Below the pieces are notes generated by a model. It was not told the origin of the DNA, ran no database searches, and saw only the letters and a program-made list of their open reading frames with translations. From Bradyrhizobium sp. AZCC 2262 (GTDB lineage: Bacteria; Pseudomonadota; Alphaproteobacteria; Rhizobiales; Xanthobacteraceae): DNA of 64,000 nt. Shown piece after piece: positions 37,061-44,565 of this stretch. Both the position numbers and the translations under genes were made by a program. Each line of letters starts with the position of its first letter. Position 1 is the first letter of the stretch. The stretch lies in NCBI RefSeq assembly GCF_036924535.1, contig NZ_JAZHRT010000001.1, forward strand, positions 3,286,001 to 3,350,000. Reading direction: 5' to 3'.

Positions 37061-38257
37061 TTATGCGACCTGTCTCGCGACGCCTGCCTTCACCAAAATC
37101 GCGTCAAGGCAATCGATCATCAGCGATATCTCCTCGCGCGTGACGTTGAGCGCCGGCATGAAGCGGAGCGCATTGGGCTGCGGCGAGTTGATGAGCACGC
37201 CTTCCGCCAGCGCCTCGGCCACGATCGCGGCGCCGATCGGCAGTTTGAGATCGAGCGCCAGCAACAGACCCCGGCCACGCACCTCGCCGAGACCGTGGCG
37301 CGCCGACAGTTTTTGCAGTTCGCTTTCCAGAAACAGGCCGGCATCCGCGGCCGCTTTCAAGAATTCCGGCTCGGCGACGTGTTCGAGCACGGCAAGCCCT
37401 GCGGCGCACATCAACGGATTGCCGTTGAACGTGCCGCCCTGGTCGCCGTGCTCGAAGCAGGAGGCGTGCTCGGTGGCGAGCAGGGCGGCCAGCGGCACGC
37501 CGCCGCCGATGCCCTTGCCGAGCGTCATGATGTCGGGCTCGATGCCGGCATGTTCGTAATGAAACAGCTTTCCGGTCCGGCCCATGCCGGTCTGGACCTC
37601 GTCGACGATCAGCAGCAGGCCGTGCTCTTTCGTCAGCGCACGCAACTCCTTCATGAACTGATCGGTTGCCGGCCACACGCCGGCTTCGCCCTGGATCGGC
37701 TCCAGCATCACGGCGACTGTGTTGTTCGAGATCAGCGCCTTCACTGAATCGAGGTCGTTGAGCCGCGCTTTCCGGAAGCCGGATACTTTTGGCTCGAACA
37801 GCGGCTCGAACGCCTTCTTGCCCGAGGCCGACATGGTCGCGAGCGTGCGGCCGTGAAAGCCGCCTTCGAAGGTGATGATTTCGAACGCGCCATTCCTGTA
37901 TTTCGCGCCGTACTTCCGCGCGAGCTTGATGGCGCCTTCATTGGCTTCCGCGCCGGAATTGGCGAAGAAAACCTGATCGAAGCAGCTGTTCTCGACCAAC
38001 GCTTTCGCAAGCTTCAGGCTGGGACCGTTGTAGAAGGCAGGGCTTGGCGTCAGCAGCAGCTTGGCCTGTGCGGCAAGCGCTTCAGCGACGGCAGGCGGCG
38101 AATGGCCGAGCGCGTTGACGGCCCAACCCTGCACGAAATCGAGATAGCGCTTGCGCGAGTCGTCCCAGAGATAGGAGCCCGCACCGCGGACGAACACCAC
38201 CGGCGGGCGAGCGGTGATCTCCATCAGCGCGTCGAACGGATGGGTAGTGTCAGTCAT
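37061..38257 (-). CDS. argD: acetylornithine/succinyldiaminopimelate-type aminotransferase (ArgD family)
   Basis: 398 aa PLP enzyme of class III. It converts N-acetylglutamate semialdehyde to N-acetylornithine in arginine biosynthesis; many homologues also serve lysine synthesis. Motifs: [49 protein letters not shown] with the PLP Asp, and the Schiff-base Lys in [15 protein letters not shown]. Start at 38257 with AGGAG upstream; the longer frame to 38314 crosses the upstream hairpin. An Arg-rich small ORF and a perfect hairpin precede it. No argF follows within the window, though argD-argF is common in Rhizobiales. Confidence 0.85.
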   Translation of the reverse strand: MTDTTHPFDALMEITARPPVVFVRGAGSYLWDDSRKRYLDFVQGWAVNALGHSPPAVAEALAAQAKLLLTPSPAFYNGPSLKLAKALVENSCFDQVFFANSGAEANEGAIKLARKYGAKYRNGAFEIITFEGGFHGRTLATMSASGKKAFEPLFEPKVSGFRKARLNDLDSVKALISNNTVAVMLEPIQGEAGVWPATDQFMKELRALTKEHGLLLIVDEVQTGMGRTGKLFHYEHAGIEPDIMTLGKGIGGGVPLAALLATEHASCFEHGDQGGTFNGNPLMCAAGLAVLEHVAEPEFLKAAADAGLFLESELQKLSARHGLGEVRGRGLLLALDLKLPIGAAIVAEALAEGVLINSPQPNALRFMPALNVTREEISLMIDCLDAILVKAGVARQVA

Positions 38258-38303
38258 GTCGATCTCCTCTGGTGCTGGGGTGAGAAAGCAGGCCGAAACG
38301 CAA

Positions 38304-38333
38304 GAAGGCCGCACTTTTGAGGGTGCGGCCTTC
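38304..38333 (-). promoter_or_regulatory. perfect 11-bp-stem hairpin in the argD leader (candidate attenuator)
   Basis: On the minus strand GAAGGCCGCAC pairs exactly with GTGCGGCCTTC around an 8-nt loop, followed by TTGCGTTT. It lies 26 nt after the stop of the Arg-rich ORF and 46 nt before the argD start. The position fits a leader terminator; it could also be the terminator of an upstream transcript. Confidence 0.5.
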
Positions 38334-38359
38334 TCGAAAACTTGGCTGAAACTAGCTGA

Positions 38360-38446
38360 TCAGCGTTGTCGTCGGACACGGCGCAACCCATCGTCGCTGG
38401 AGCGACGACGCAGGCAGGCGCGGCGGGTGGTCCGGTTCAGTTTCAT
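38360..38446 (-). CDS. possible arginine-rich leader peptide upstream of argD
   Basis: 28 codons starting MKLNRTTRRACLRRRSS and ending RRVRRQR, with 11 Arg. It is followed by the hairpin at 38304-38333 and argD. Such a layout would fit translation-coupled attenuation by arginine supply. Against it: no good ribosome-binding site is visible, and random frames in GC-rich DNA are often Arg-rich. The same frame is open upstream to 38581. Confidence 0.3.
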   Translation of the reverse strand: MKLNRTTRRACLRRRSSDDGLRRVRRQR

Positions 38447-38559
38447 GGCGCAGGGCCATACAGCCGAATGGTGGGCGGTGTCAAGCTGGAGCATTCGCAG
38501 ACACAAGGCGGTTCGCAGTTTGCTGGCGACCGCCAATCCGATATTCGGGTGAACCAGCA

Positions 38560-39483
38560 TTGGGGGAGCATTTGGCATCATCGATCCAATTCCACGAGGT
38601 CTGCGCGATCCCAGCTTTGCCGGGTTTCTCGCTAATCAGGAACGCGGTTGCGAATGACGGTTCACTGCTGTTCCTGTTTGCCGAGAAGTCCGCAAGCAGC
38701 TCGCTCTTTGAGGCCCACCAACAGGGCATCGGTATATTCCAGCGGACGCAGGCCGAGACACCGCCGCGGCTTCGCCTTCTGAGAATGACGTCCGGAATCT
38801 CGCACGTGATTGAGCTTCCCACGCTCGCTTTGACCTCTCCGCTGGTCGACGTCTTTCCCGATGGACGAATCCTTGTTGTCGGGCCCAGATGTGACTGGCG
38901 GAGCGAAGATGACTACGATCTGAACGGCGCCGTTATTCAGGCCGACACCGGCCACGTCACGCGAATACTGCTTGGGGACGGCATCAGCGGGACCCAGATC
39001 GACAGCCTTGGCCGCATCTGGGTTGGCTATTTCGACGAAGGTCTGTTCGGTGGTTGCTCCGGGCTCACTTGCTTCTCTGCTTCGGGAGAGAAAATCTGGC
39101 AGTTCCCGACGAATGCAGCTTATGCAATTTTAGATTGTTACGCGTTGAACGTATCAGGCTCTGAAGCAGCGATTTTCTTCTACGCTGATTTTCCGCTCTG
39201 CAAGATCGGCAAGGACTATGAACTGTCTTATTGGAAGACAAGTCTAGCGGGGTGCCACACGTTCGCAATGTCCGAGACGGAAGTGCTCTTCTCCGGCCAA
39301 TACAACGACCCTCCCGATGCTGCGTATCTCGGCAGAATGGCTCCAGGAGAGCTGTCGGACGCCAGACGGATGCGTCTTTTGATGCCGGACGGATCAAGCC
39401 GATCCGAAGGACAGTTGCTGGCGCGCGGGAGGAGCCTCTACCACTTTGACGCCGAGAAAGTTTGCCGCCTGAGTCTGGGGTAG
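38560..39483 (+). CDS. hypothetical protein, possibly beta-propeller-like
   Basis: 307 codons from a TTG at 38560; another TTG at 38572 has GGGGGAG just upstream and may be the true start. No signal peptide or membrane segment. Repeated motifs such as VDVFPDGRILVVGPR, then GDGISGTQIDSLGRIWVGYF and ETEVLFSGQYND suggest beta-propeller blades. Less GC-rich than the adjacent core genes, so possibly acquired. Convergent with rimO. I do not recognise a named family. Confidence 0.6.
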   Translation: MGEHLASSIQFHEVCAIPALPGFSLIRNAVANDGSLLFLFAEKSASSSLFEAHQQGIGIFQRTQAETPPRLRLLRMTSGISHVIELPTLALTSPLVDVFPDGRILVVGPRCDWRSEDDYDLNGAVIQADTGHVTRILLGDGISGTQIDSLGRIWVGYFDEGLFGGCSGLTCFSASGEKIWQFPTNAAYAILDCYALNVSGSEAAIFFYADFPLCKIGKDYELSYWKTSLAGCHTFAMSETEVLFSGQYNDPPDAAYLGRMAPGELSDARRMRLLMPDGSSRSEGQLLARGRSLYHFDAEKVCRLSLG

Positions 39484-39510
39484 GAGTCCAATCAGCAGGG
39501 CAATGAACGG

Positions 39511-40830
39511 TCAGAACCCCGCGACGCTCCCGTGCAGATCATACTGGTCCGCGCGTTCGATCTTCGCGGCGACGATCTCGCCGACTTTCAGCGGACGGCG
39601 GCTGGATAGATAGACCGCGCCGTCGATCTGCGGCGCGTCGGCCTTGGAACGGCCCTTTGAGACCGTCGGCCCGACTTCGTCGATGATGATCTGCTGTCTC
39701 GTGCCGACCTTGCGCTTCAGGCGGCGGGCGGAGATTTTCTGCTGCCGCGCCATCAGCGCATTCCAGCGCTCCTGCTTGATTTCGTCGGGTACGGCGTTGC
39801 CGATGGCGTTGGAAGCCGCGCCCGCCACCGGCTCGTATTTGAAGCAGCCGAGCCGATCGATCTCGGCTTCTTCGAGCCAGTCGAGCAAGTACGCAAAGTC
39901 GGAATCGGTCTCGCCGGGGAAACCGACGATGAAGGTCGAGCGCAGCGTCAGGTCAGGACATTGCTCGCGCCACTTCTGGATCCGCGCCAGTGTCTTTTCC
40001 TGCGCGGCGGGGCGCTTCATGGCTTTCAGGACGTCCGGGCTTGCATGCTGAAAGGGGATATCGAGATAGGGCAGAATCTTGCCCTCGGTCATCAGGCCGA
40101 TGACTTCGTCGACGTGCGGGTAGGGGTAGACATACTGCAGCCGCACCCAGGCGCCGAATTCGCCGAGTTCTTTGGCGAGGTCGAAGAATTTGGCGCGGAC
40201 CTGACGGTCCTTCCACGGGCTGTCGGCATATTTGATGTCGACGCCATAGGCCGAAGTGTCCTGCGAGATCACAAGCAGTTCCTTGACGCCGGCGGTGACC
40301 AGCCTTTCCGCCTCGCGCAGCACGTCATTGGCCGGACGCGACACCAGATCGCCGCGCAGCTTTGGAATGATGCAGAAGCTGCAACGGTTGTTGCAGCCCT
40401 CGGAAATCTTCAAATAGGCGTAGTGCCGCGGCGTCAGCTTGACCCCCTGCGGCGGCACCAGATCGAGATGCGGGTTATGAACCGGCGGCAGGGCCCGGTG
40501 CACGGCCTCCAGCACGCTCTCATATTGCTGCGGGCCCGTGATCGACAACACGCCGGGATAGGCCGCCTCGATCTGCTCAGGCTCGGCGCCCATGCATCCG
40601 GTGACGATGACCTTGCCGTTCTCCGCCATCGCCTCGCCGATGGCGCCGAGCGATTCCTGCTTGGCGCTGTCGAGGAAGCCGCAGGTGTTGACGATCACGA
40701 TGTCGGCGCCGTCATGCCTACGGGCCAGCTCATAGCCTTCGGCGCGCAGCCGGGTGATGATGCGCTCGGAATCCACCAGTGCTTTGGGGCAGCCGAGGGA
40801 CGTGAATGAGATACGCGGCGCGCGTTCCAT
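39511..40830 (-). CDS. rimO: ribosomal protein uS12 methylthiotransferase RimO
   Basis: 439 aa. RimO adds a methylthio group to an aspartate of ribosomal protein S12. N-terminal UPF0004 domain with [28 protein letters not shown] and VTGCMGAE (three Cys for one Fe-S cluster); radical-SAM cluster motif [19 protein letters not shown] (CxxxCxxC); C-terminal TRAM domain. The first 14 codons and about 75 bp upstream occur a second time at 41485-41601, next to inserted DNA, so the present 5' end may be of foreign origin. Confidence 0.95.
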   Translation of the reverse strand: MERAPRISFTSLGCPKALVDSERIITRLRAEGYELARRHDGADIVIVNTCGFLDSAKQESLGAIGEAMAENGKVIVTGCMGAEPEQIEAAYPGVLSITGPQQYESVLEAVHRALPPVHNPHLDLVPPQGVKLTPRHYAYLKISEGCNNRCSFCIIPKLRGDLVSRPANDVLREAERLVTAGVKELLVISQDTSAYGVDIKYADSPWKDRQVRAKFFDLAKELGEFGAWVRLQYVYPYPHVDEVIGLMTEGKILPYLDIPFQHASPDVLKAMKRPAAQEKTLARIQKWREQCPDLTLRSTFIVGFPGETDSDFAYLLDWLEEAEIDRLGCFKYEPVAGAASNAIGNAVPDEIKQERWNALMARQQKISARRLKRKVGTRQQIIIDEVGPTVSKGRSKADAPQIDGAVYLSSRRPLKVGEIVAAKIERADQYDLHGSVAGF

Positions 40831-40904
40831 GTAATCGCCAGAGCCTTGCTTTAGAATTGTTCGGATATGCGATCAAGTAGTTGATCTGATGGCGAGATTC
40901 AATC
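40789..40904 (-). repeat. left copy of rimO 5'-end repeat (functional start and promoter region)
   Basis: Covers rimO codons 1-14 and about 75 bp upstream. Aligned with 41485-41601 at a constant 696-bp offset; shared blocks include GCAGCCGAG, GACGTGAATGA, TTCCATGTAATCGC and GAATTGTTCGGATATGCG. Confidence 0.8.
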
Positions 40905-41169
40905 CCTAGCTCAGTTCCGCCGACGATAAAGTGCTGCGACCCAGAATCCACCAATGCCCAAGCACGATTGCGGAATGCTTGATGGGAGCGATCCCGCCGC
41001 AAAAGTCTGGCGCGTCGCTTTAAAGCAACTTGAGATAGCAACTCACCAGGACAATCTGATAGTGAGCAGGAGGTGATGCTGACAATGCTGTCAAACTTTA
41101 TTGCGGGTCCACCGAAAGCAAATTCGGACAGAACATTATGAGGAGGTCGGCCATTCGGCCGTCGTCGTT
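40905..41169. other. non-coding left part of cassette A
   Basis: 265 bp after the rimO upstream repeat. No gene is supported. AGGAGG motifs at about 41069 and 41141 are not at a useful distance from an ATG in the next gene's frame; a non-ATG start there cannot be excluded. Confidence 0.4.
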
Positions 41170-41415
41170 ATGGCAACGCTGATTCACGAAATATGGGAGG
41201 ATGCAAATGGATTGCCGAGCTTATGTTTGGCAGGCCCGCATGGAGATGGTTGCCGGGAGGCTCTAGATCGACCGGCGCGGCTCATTCATACGTTCGCGGC
41301 TGGAAGCCACTTTGAGGCTATGACGATCTATTATGATCACCAAGGTTTGGGTACTTATATAACCGACTTCGCAATTGACCATGAGCCATATCCAGACGAC
41401 TGGGCGTCCTCTTGA
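41170..41415 (+). CDS. small conserved hypothetical protein (cassette A cargo)
   Basis: 81 aa from the ATG at 41170; the frame is open to a TTG at 41101, which would give 104 aa. Sequence landmarks: HEIWEDANGLPSLCLAGPHG, DRPARLIHTFAAGSHFEAM and DHEPYPDDW. I recall similar short hypotheticals in proteobacteria, but the function is unknown. Cytoplasmic, acidic. Followed by a good terminator and then by the second rimO 5'-end copy, so it is the only cargo of a 696-bp inserted unit. Confidence 0.65.
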   Translation: MATLIHEIWEDANGLPSLCLAGPHGDGCREALDRPARLIHTFAAGSHFEAMTIYYDHQGLGTYITDFAIDHEPYPDDWASS

Positions 41416-41429
41416 CGATCCAGATGGAA

Positions 41430-41487
41430 GCCGCCTTCGGGCGGCATTTTTTTGGCTCGAAAGTTTACATTCGTTTGCTCAGGAGCA
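41430..41487 (+). terminator. terminator and right end of cassette A
   Basis: GCCGCC-TTCG-GGCGGC followed by ATTTTTTT is a clear rho-independent terminator. The next bases GGCTCGAAAGTTTACATTCG recur in altered form at 42272-42288, after another similar hairpin. It ends directly at the rimO repeat. Confidence 0.8.
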
Positions 41488-41601
41488 GCCGAGTGACGTG
41501 AATGATATACGCGGCGCTCTTTCCATGTAATCGCTTGGAACCTGCTTCTGAATTGTTCGGATATGCGTTCCAACTAATTGATCCGATAGAAAAATTCAAC
41601 C
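41485..41601 (-). pseudogene. right copy of rimO 5' end (truncated, 15 codons)
   Basis: Minus-strand ATG at 41526 opens [15 protein letters not shown] and then a TGA, whereas rimO continues LGCPKALVD. Codon changes against rimO are mostly in third positions (for example CGC to AGA, ATC to ATA, TCC to TCA), as between alleles of one gene. Upstream sequence is conserved for about 75 bp. Confidence 0.8.
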
Positions 41602-41675
41602 GCTGCGCGGGTTCAAACGACCGGGAACTTGGGGGCCCCTCCGCTTCTGCGCTATCAACGGGCATATCTCGGAAT

Positions 41676-42134
41676 TCACGATGCGGCGTGTTCAGCCAGA
41701 TCTGTGGTGTGCCCCCTAACGATCTCCGCAATCTGTGGCCGCGTATATCGGTCTACCGGATGAATGCTTCGGTCCTTGTCGTGATAGAACTCTCCTGCGT
41801 CGAAGGCTAGGAAGACACTCCAGAATAGGGCGGGCTCTTCTTCCTGCAAATTCAGAGCACCAAGAAGTTCGTTGACGACCCTGTTGCAGAAGTCGAAATC
41901 AAGTGCATTTTCGCTAAATCCTAAGGCCAATTCGAGTGCGAAAGCATCCAGCAATTTGTTCCTTGCCAAGGTGCTCTGCGCGCTCCAATTCTCAAGATCG
42001 GCCTCCGCGACCAAGCGCGACAGCTTAGGACCATCAAGTTCAGCCTGGCCCTTGGCCAATGAGTTCAGCAACGCCACTTCATCTTCGTGCTTCACTTTGA
42101 GCGAGGCAATCAGCTCTCTGATAGCCGTAGACAT
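41676..42134 (-). CDS. hypothetical protein (cassette B cargo)
   Basis: 152 aa from the ATG at 42134; an upstream ATG at 42149 would add five residues. Acidic, helical, no signal or membrane segment. Landmarks: RELIASLKVKHEDEVALLNS, ARNKLLDAFALELALGFSEN and EPALFWSVFLAFDAGEFYHD. Composition is lower in GC than the adjacent core genes. I do not recognise a family. It lies between the displaced rimO 5' end and a hairpin module at 42232. Confidence 0.55.
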   Translation of the reverse strand: MSTAIRELIASLKVKHEDEVALLNSLAKGQAELDGPKLSRLVAEADLENWSAQSTLARNKLLDAFALELALGFSENALDFDFCNRVVNELLGALNLQEEEPALFWSVFLAFDAGEFYHDKDRSIHPVDRYTRPQIAEIVRGHTTDLAEHAAS

Positions 42135-42231
42135 TTCTCTGCAATCCATCTGAGTTCAGCTAAGGCCCGTCAATAGCATGAGGGATTTGCGAGAGACCAC
42201 CGGATTTGCGCGTGAGGATAGTCTAGGTGAC

Positions 42232-42300
42232 ACCGCCTTCGTGCGGCATTTTCTTTGAGAGTGGGCGGCTCAAAAAGTCTACATTCGTGTCTTACGAGCA
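42232..42300. repeat. hairpin module resembling the right end of cassette A
   Basis: ACCGC-CTTCGT-GCGGCATTTTC, then GGCTCAAAAAGTCTACATTCG and ACGAGCA. It parallels 41430-41487 (hairpin, T-run, GGCTC..AAGT.TACATTCG, GAGCA) with a 13-bp insertion. The rest of the gap 42135-42457 holds the nasT upstream region; no promoter was recognised. Confidence 0.5.
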
Positions 42301-42457
42301 CCCGAACGAAACAAGGCTGACTGTGGGCGCAGCGGCCTGTTGCATATCTAATTTGCCTGATTGATCAGCACGAACTAGTCCCAATTGCCCACAATTACAA
42401 GGCTTTGCGCCGGCTTCTTCCGTGCTATGGATGCCCGGCCGGGTTAAGAGTTGATCG

Positions 42458-43048
42458 ATGAGCGCTGAGTCCTCGCCGAAAATCGTCATTGTCGACGAAA
42501 GCCCGATCCGGGCCGCAATCCTGGAAGAGGGGTTGCGGGAGGCGGGCTTTACCGGCGTCGTGCATATCAGCGAAATGCAGAGCCTGCTGGCGCGGATCTA
42601 TGCGCTCGATCCCGATGTCATCCTGATCGACCTGGAAAACCCCAGCCGTGACGTCCTGGAACAGATGTTCCAGGTCAGCCGCGCGGTGCGGCGGCCGATC
42701 GCGATGTTCGTCGACCAGAGCGATGCGGCCTCCATTCAGGCCTCCGTCGATGCCGGCGTTTCCGCCTACATCGTCGATGGCCTGAAGAAGGAGCGGATCA
42801 AGCCGATCCTCGACCTCTGCATCTCGCGCTTCAACGCCTTCTCGAAGTTGCAGGACGAACTCGATCGTACCAAGTCCGCACTCGAGGAACGCAAGGTAAT
42901 TGACCGTGCCAAGGGAATCCTGATGAAGGTGAAGGGCCTCACCGAAGACGAGGCCTATGTTCTCATGCGCTCCACCGCGATGCGCGAGAAAAAGAAGATC
43001 GGCGAGATCGCGCAGTCGATCCTGACTGCCTCGGAGCTCTTGAAATGA
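42458..43048 (+). CDS. nasT: nitrate-responsive ANTAR antiterminator NasT
   Basis: 196 aa. Receiver-like N terminus (KIVIVDESPIRAAILEEGLR, VILIDLENPSRDVLEQ) and a C-terminal ANTAR RNA-binding domain: ALEERKVIDRAKGILMKVKG, then LTEDEAYVLMRSTAMRE. In Paracoccus, Azotobacter and Bradyrhizobium NasT binds a leader RNA and prevents termination upstream of nitrate-assimilation genes. NasS sequesters it without nitrate. It overlaps nasS by four bases (ATGA). Confidence 0.93.
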   Translation: MSAESSPKIVIVDESPIRAAILEEGLREAGFTGVVHISEMQSLLARIYALDPDVILIDLENPSRDVLEQMFQVSRAVRRPIAMFVDQSDAASIQASVDAGVSAYIVDGLKKERIKPILDLCISRFNAFSKLQDELDRTKSALEERKVIDRAKGILMKVKGLTEDEAYVLMRSTAMREKKKIGEIAQSILTASELLK

Positions 43049-44211
43049 CGACACCGCTGCATATCGGTTTCATTCCGCTGGTCGACGCCGCCGCGCTGAT
43101 CATCGCCGTCGACAAGGGTTTTGCGACCGCCGAAGGGCTCGACGTCACGCTGGTGCGGGAAGTGTCGTGGTCCAATGTCCGCGACAAGCTCAATATCGGC
43201 CTGTTCGACGCCGCGCATTTGCTGGCGCCGGTAGCGATTGCGTCGAGTCTCGGGCTTGGACACGTCAAGGTGCCGATTGTGGCGCCATTCAATCTGGGCC
43301 TCAACGGCAATGCGATCACGGTATCACCGGCGCTGCATGCGGCAATCATGGGCGAGATCGAGGGCGATGCCGTCGATCCCATGGCCACCGCGCTGGCGCT
43401 CGCGCGCGTCGTGGCCAACAGGCGCAAGAGCGGCGCGGAACCGCTGACTTTTGGCATGACATTCCCGTTCTCCACCCACAACTACCAGCTTCGGTTCTGG
43501 ATGGCGGCAGGCGGGGTCGATCCGGACGAGGACGTTCGCCTGGTGGTGCTGCCACCGCCCTACATGGTGGACAGCCTCGCCAACGGCCATGTGGATGCGT
43601 TCTGCGTCGGCGCGCCCTGGAACTCGGTCGCGGTTGATCTCGGCGTCGGCCACATCCTGCATTTCGTCTCTGATATCCTGGTACGTGCGGCAGAAAAGGT
43701 TTTGGCGGTCAGGCAAAGCTGGTCGGAAAAAAATGCGGACGTGCTGGCAGCCCTGGTCCGGGCGGCTTCCCACGCCGCCGAATATATCGAGGATCCCGGA
43801 AACCGCGCCGAGACCGCCCATGTGCTGTCGCGGCCCGATCGGATCGGGGTCGGCGCCGAGGTGATCCAGCGCACCCTCGACGGCCGGCTGAAGATTTCGC
43901 CCGACGGCCAGCGGCGCGAGAGCGGCCGCTATCTGCTGGTCGGGCGCGAGGGGGCGGGCCGGCCCGATCCCGCGCAAGCCGCCTGGCTTTACGCGCAGAT
44001 GGTGCGCTGGGGGCAGACGGCGATGCGGCCGGACGCGCTCCGAACCGCCATGGGGGTCTTCAGGCCGGACCTCTACGACGCTGCCATGGGGCAAAAGGGC
44101 AAGGCCCCCAGCGCTTCCGATGCCATCGGTGCCTTTGCCGGTCCCGCGTTTGACCCCGGCGACATCTCGGGCCATCTGGCGGCCTTCAAAATCGGGCATT
44201 GGAAGCCTTGA
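43045..44211 (+). CDS. nasS: nitrate sensor NasS (NrtA-like, cytoplasmic)
   Basis: 388 aa. A CmpA/NrtA-type periplasmic-binding fold without a signal peptide, starting TTPLHIGFIPLVDAAALIIA, which is expected of the cytoplasmic sensor NasS. Other family segments: APFNLGLNGNAITVS, TFPFSTHNYQLRFWMAAGG and GHVDAFCVGAPWNSVAVDLG. NasS binds NasT and releases it when nitrate or nitrite is bound. The coupled nasTS pair lies directly upstream of a reductase operon with a long leader, its likely target. Confidence 0.93.
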   Translation: MTTPLHIGFIPLVDAAALIIAVDKGFATAEGLDVTLVREVSWSNVRDKLNIGLFDAAHLLAPVAIASSLGLGHVKVPIVAPFNLGLNGNAITVSPALHAAIMGEIEGDAVDPMATALALARVVANRRKSGAEPLTFGMTFPFSTHNYQLRFWMAAGGVDPDEDVRLVVLPPPYMVDSLANGHVDAFCVGAPWNSVAVDLGVGHILHFVSDILVRAAEKVLAVRQSWSEKNADVLAALVRAASHAAEYIEDPGNRAETAHVLSRPDRIGVGAEVIQRTLDGRLKISPDGQRRESGRYLLVGREGAGRPDPAQAAWLYAQMVRWGQTAMRPDALRTAMGVFRPDLYDAAMGQKGKAPSASDAIGAFAGPAFDPGDISGHLAAFKIGHWKP

Positions 44212-44360
44212 GCCAGCTCGCTGAAGCGATATTAGGCAAAAGTCGAATGTGTCTAATTATTGGGCGGCCTGCCTGTCGCACAGCAATGAAGCCAGCTTCA
44301 TAGTTTCGAGTTCATCCTCGGAACTGCCTGAAATACCGAGATATTCTTTTTGAACCCGTC

Positions 44361-44376
44361 TGGCACGCAACTTGTA
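44361..44376 (+). promoter_or_regulatory. sigma54-like -24/-12 promoter upstream of the nirA-family gene
   Basis: TGGCACGCAACTTGTA has GG and the -12 dinucleotide ten bases apart. The only mismatch to TGGCAC-N5-TTGCA is T for C in the -12 element. NtrC/RpoN control would suit a nitrogen-assimilation operon. The gene starts 190 bp downstream. Confidence 0.55.
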
Positions 44377-44437
44377 TGTTGCAGTGCGGTCGGCTCGTCG
44401 CTGAAGCCTGCTGACCTACGTCCAAGATGGATTTCCG

Positions 44438-44514
44438 CAGCAACGAAGCTGGTCGGACCGCATAGCAGAATCACAGCCCGGCAGCGCGCCGAGCCGGTTT
44501 CCGCAGCGGTCTTT
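44438..44514 (+). promoter_or_regulatory. leader RNA: candidate NasT (ANTAR) hairpin and terminator stem
   Basis: CAGC-AACGAA-GCTG (44438-44451) is a hairpin with a hexaloop carrying A at position 1 and G at position 4, the feature recognised by ANTAR proteins. Downstream GACCGC (44456-44461) can pair with GCGGTC (44506-44511), followed by TTTCCC, a weak terminator. A second hexaloop hairpin, normally part of the motif, was not clearly found. Confidence 0.45.
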
Positions 44515-44565
44515 CCCATTCGTTGATTGCCACCCCTCGTGGCCGCAGGAGCTTCGTCGCGCACC

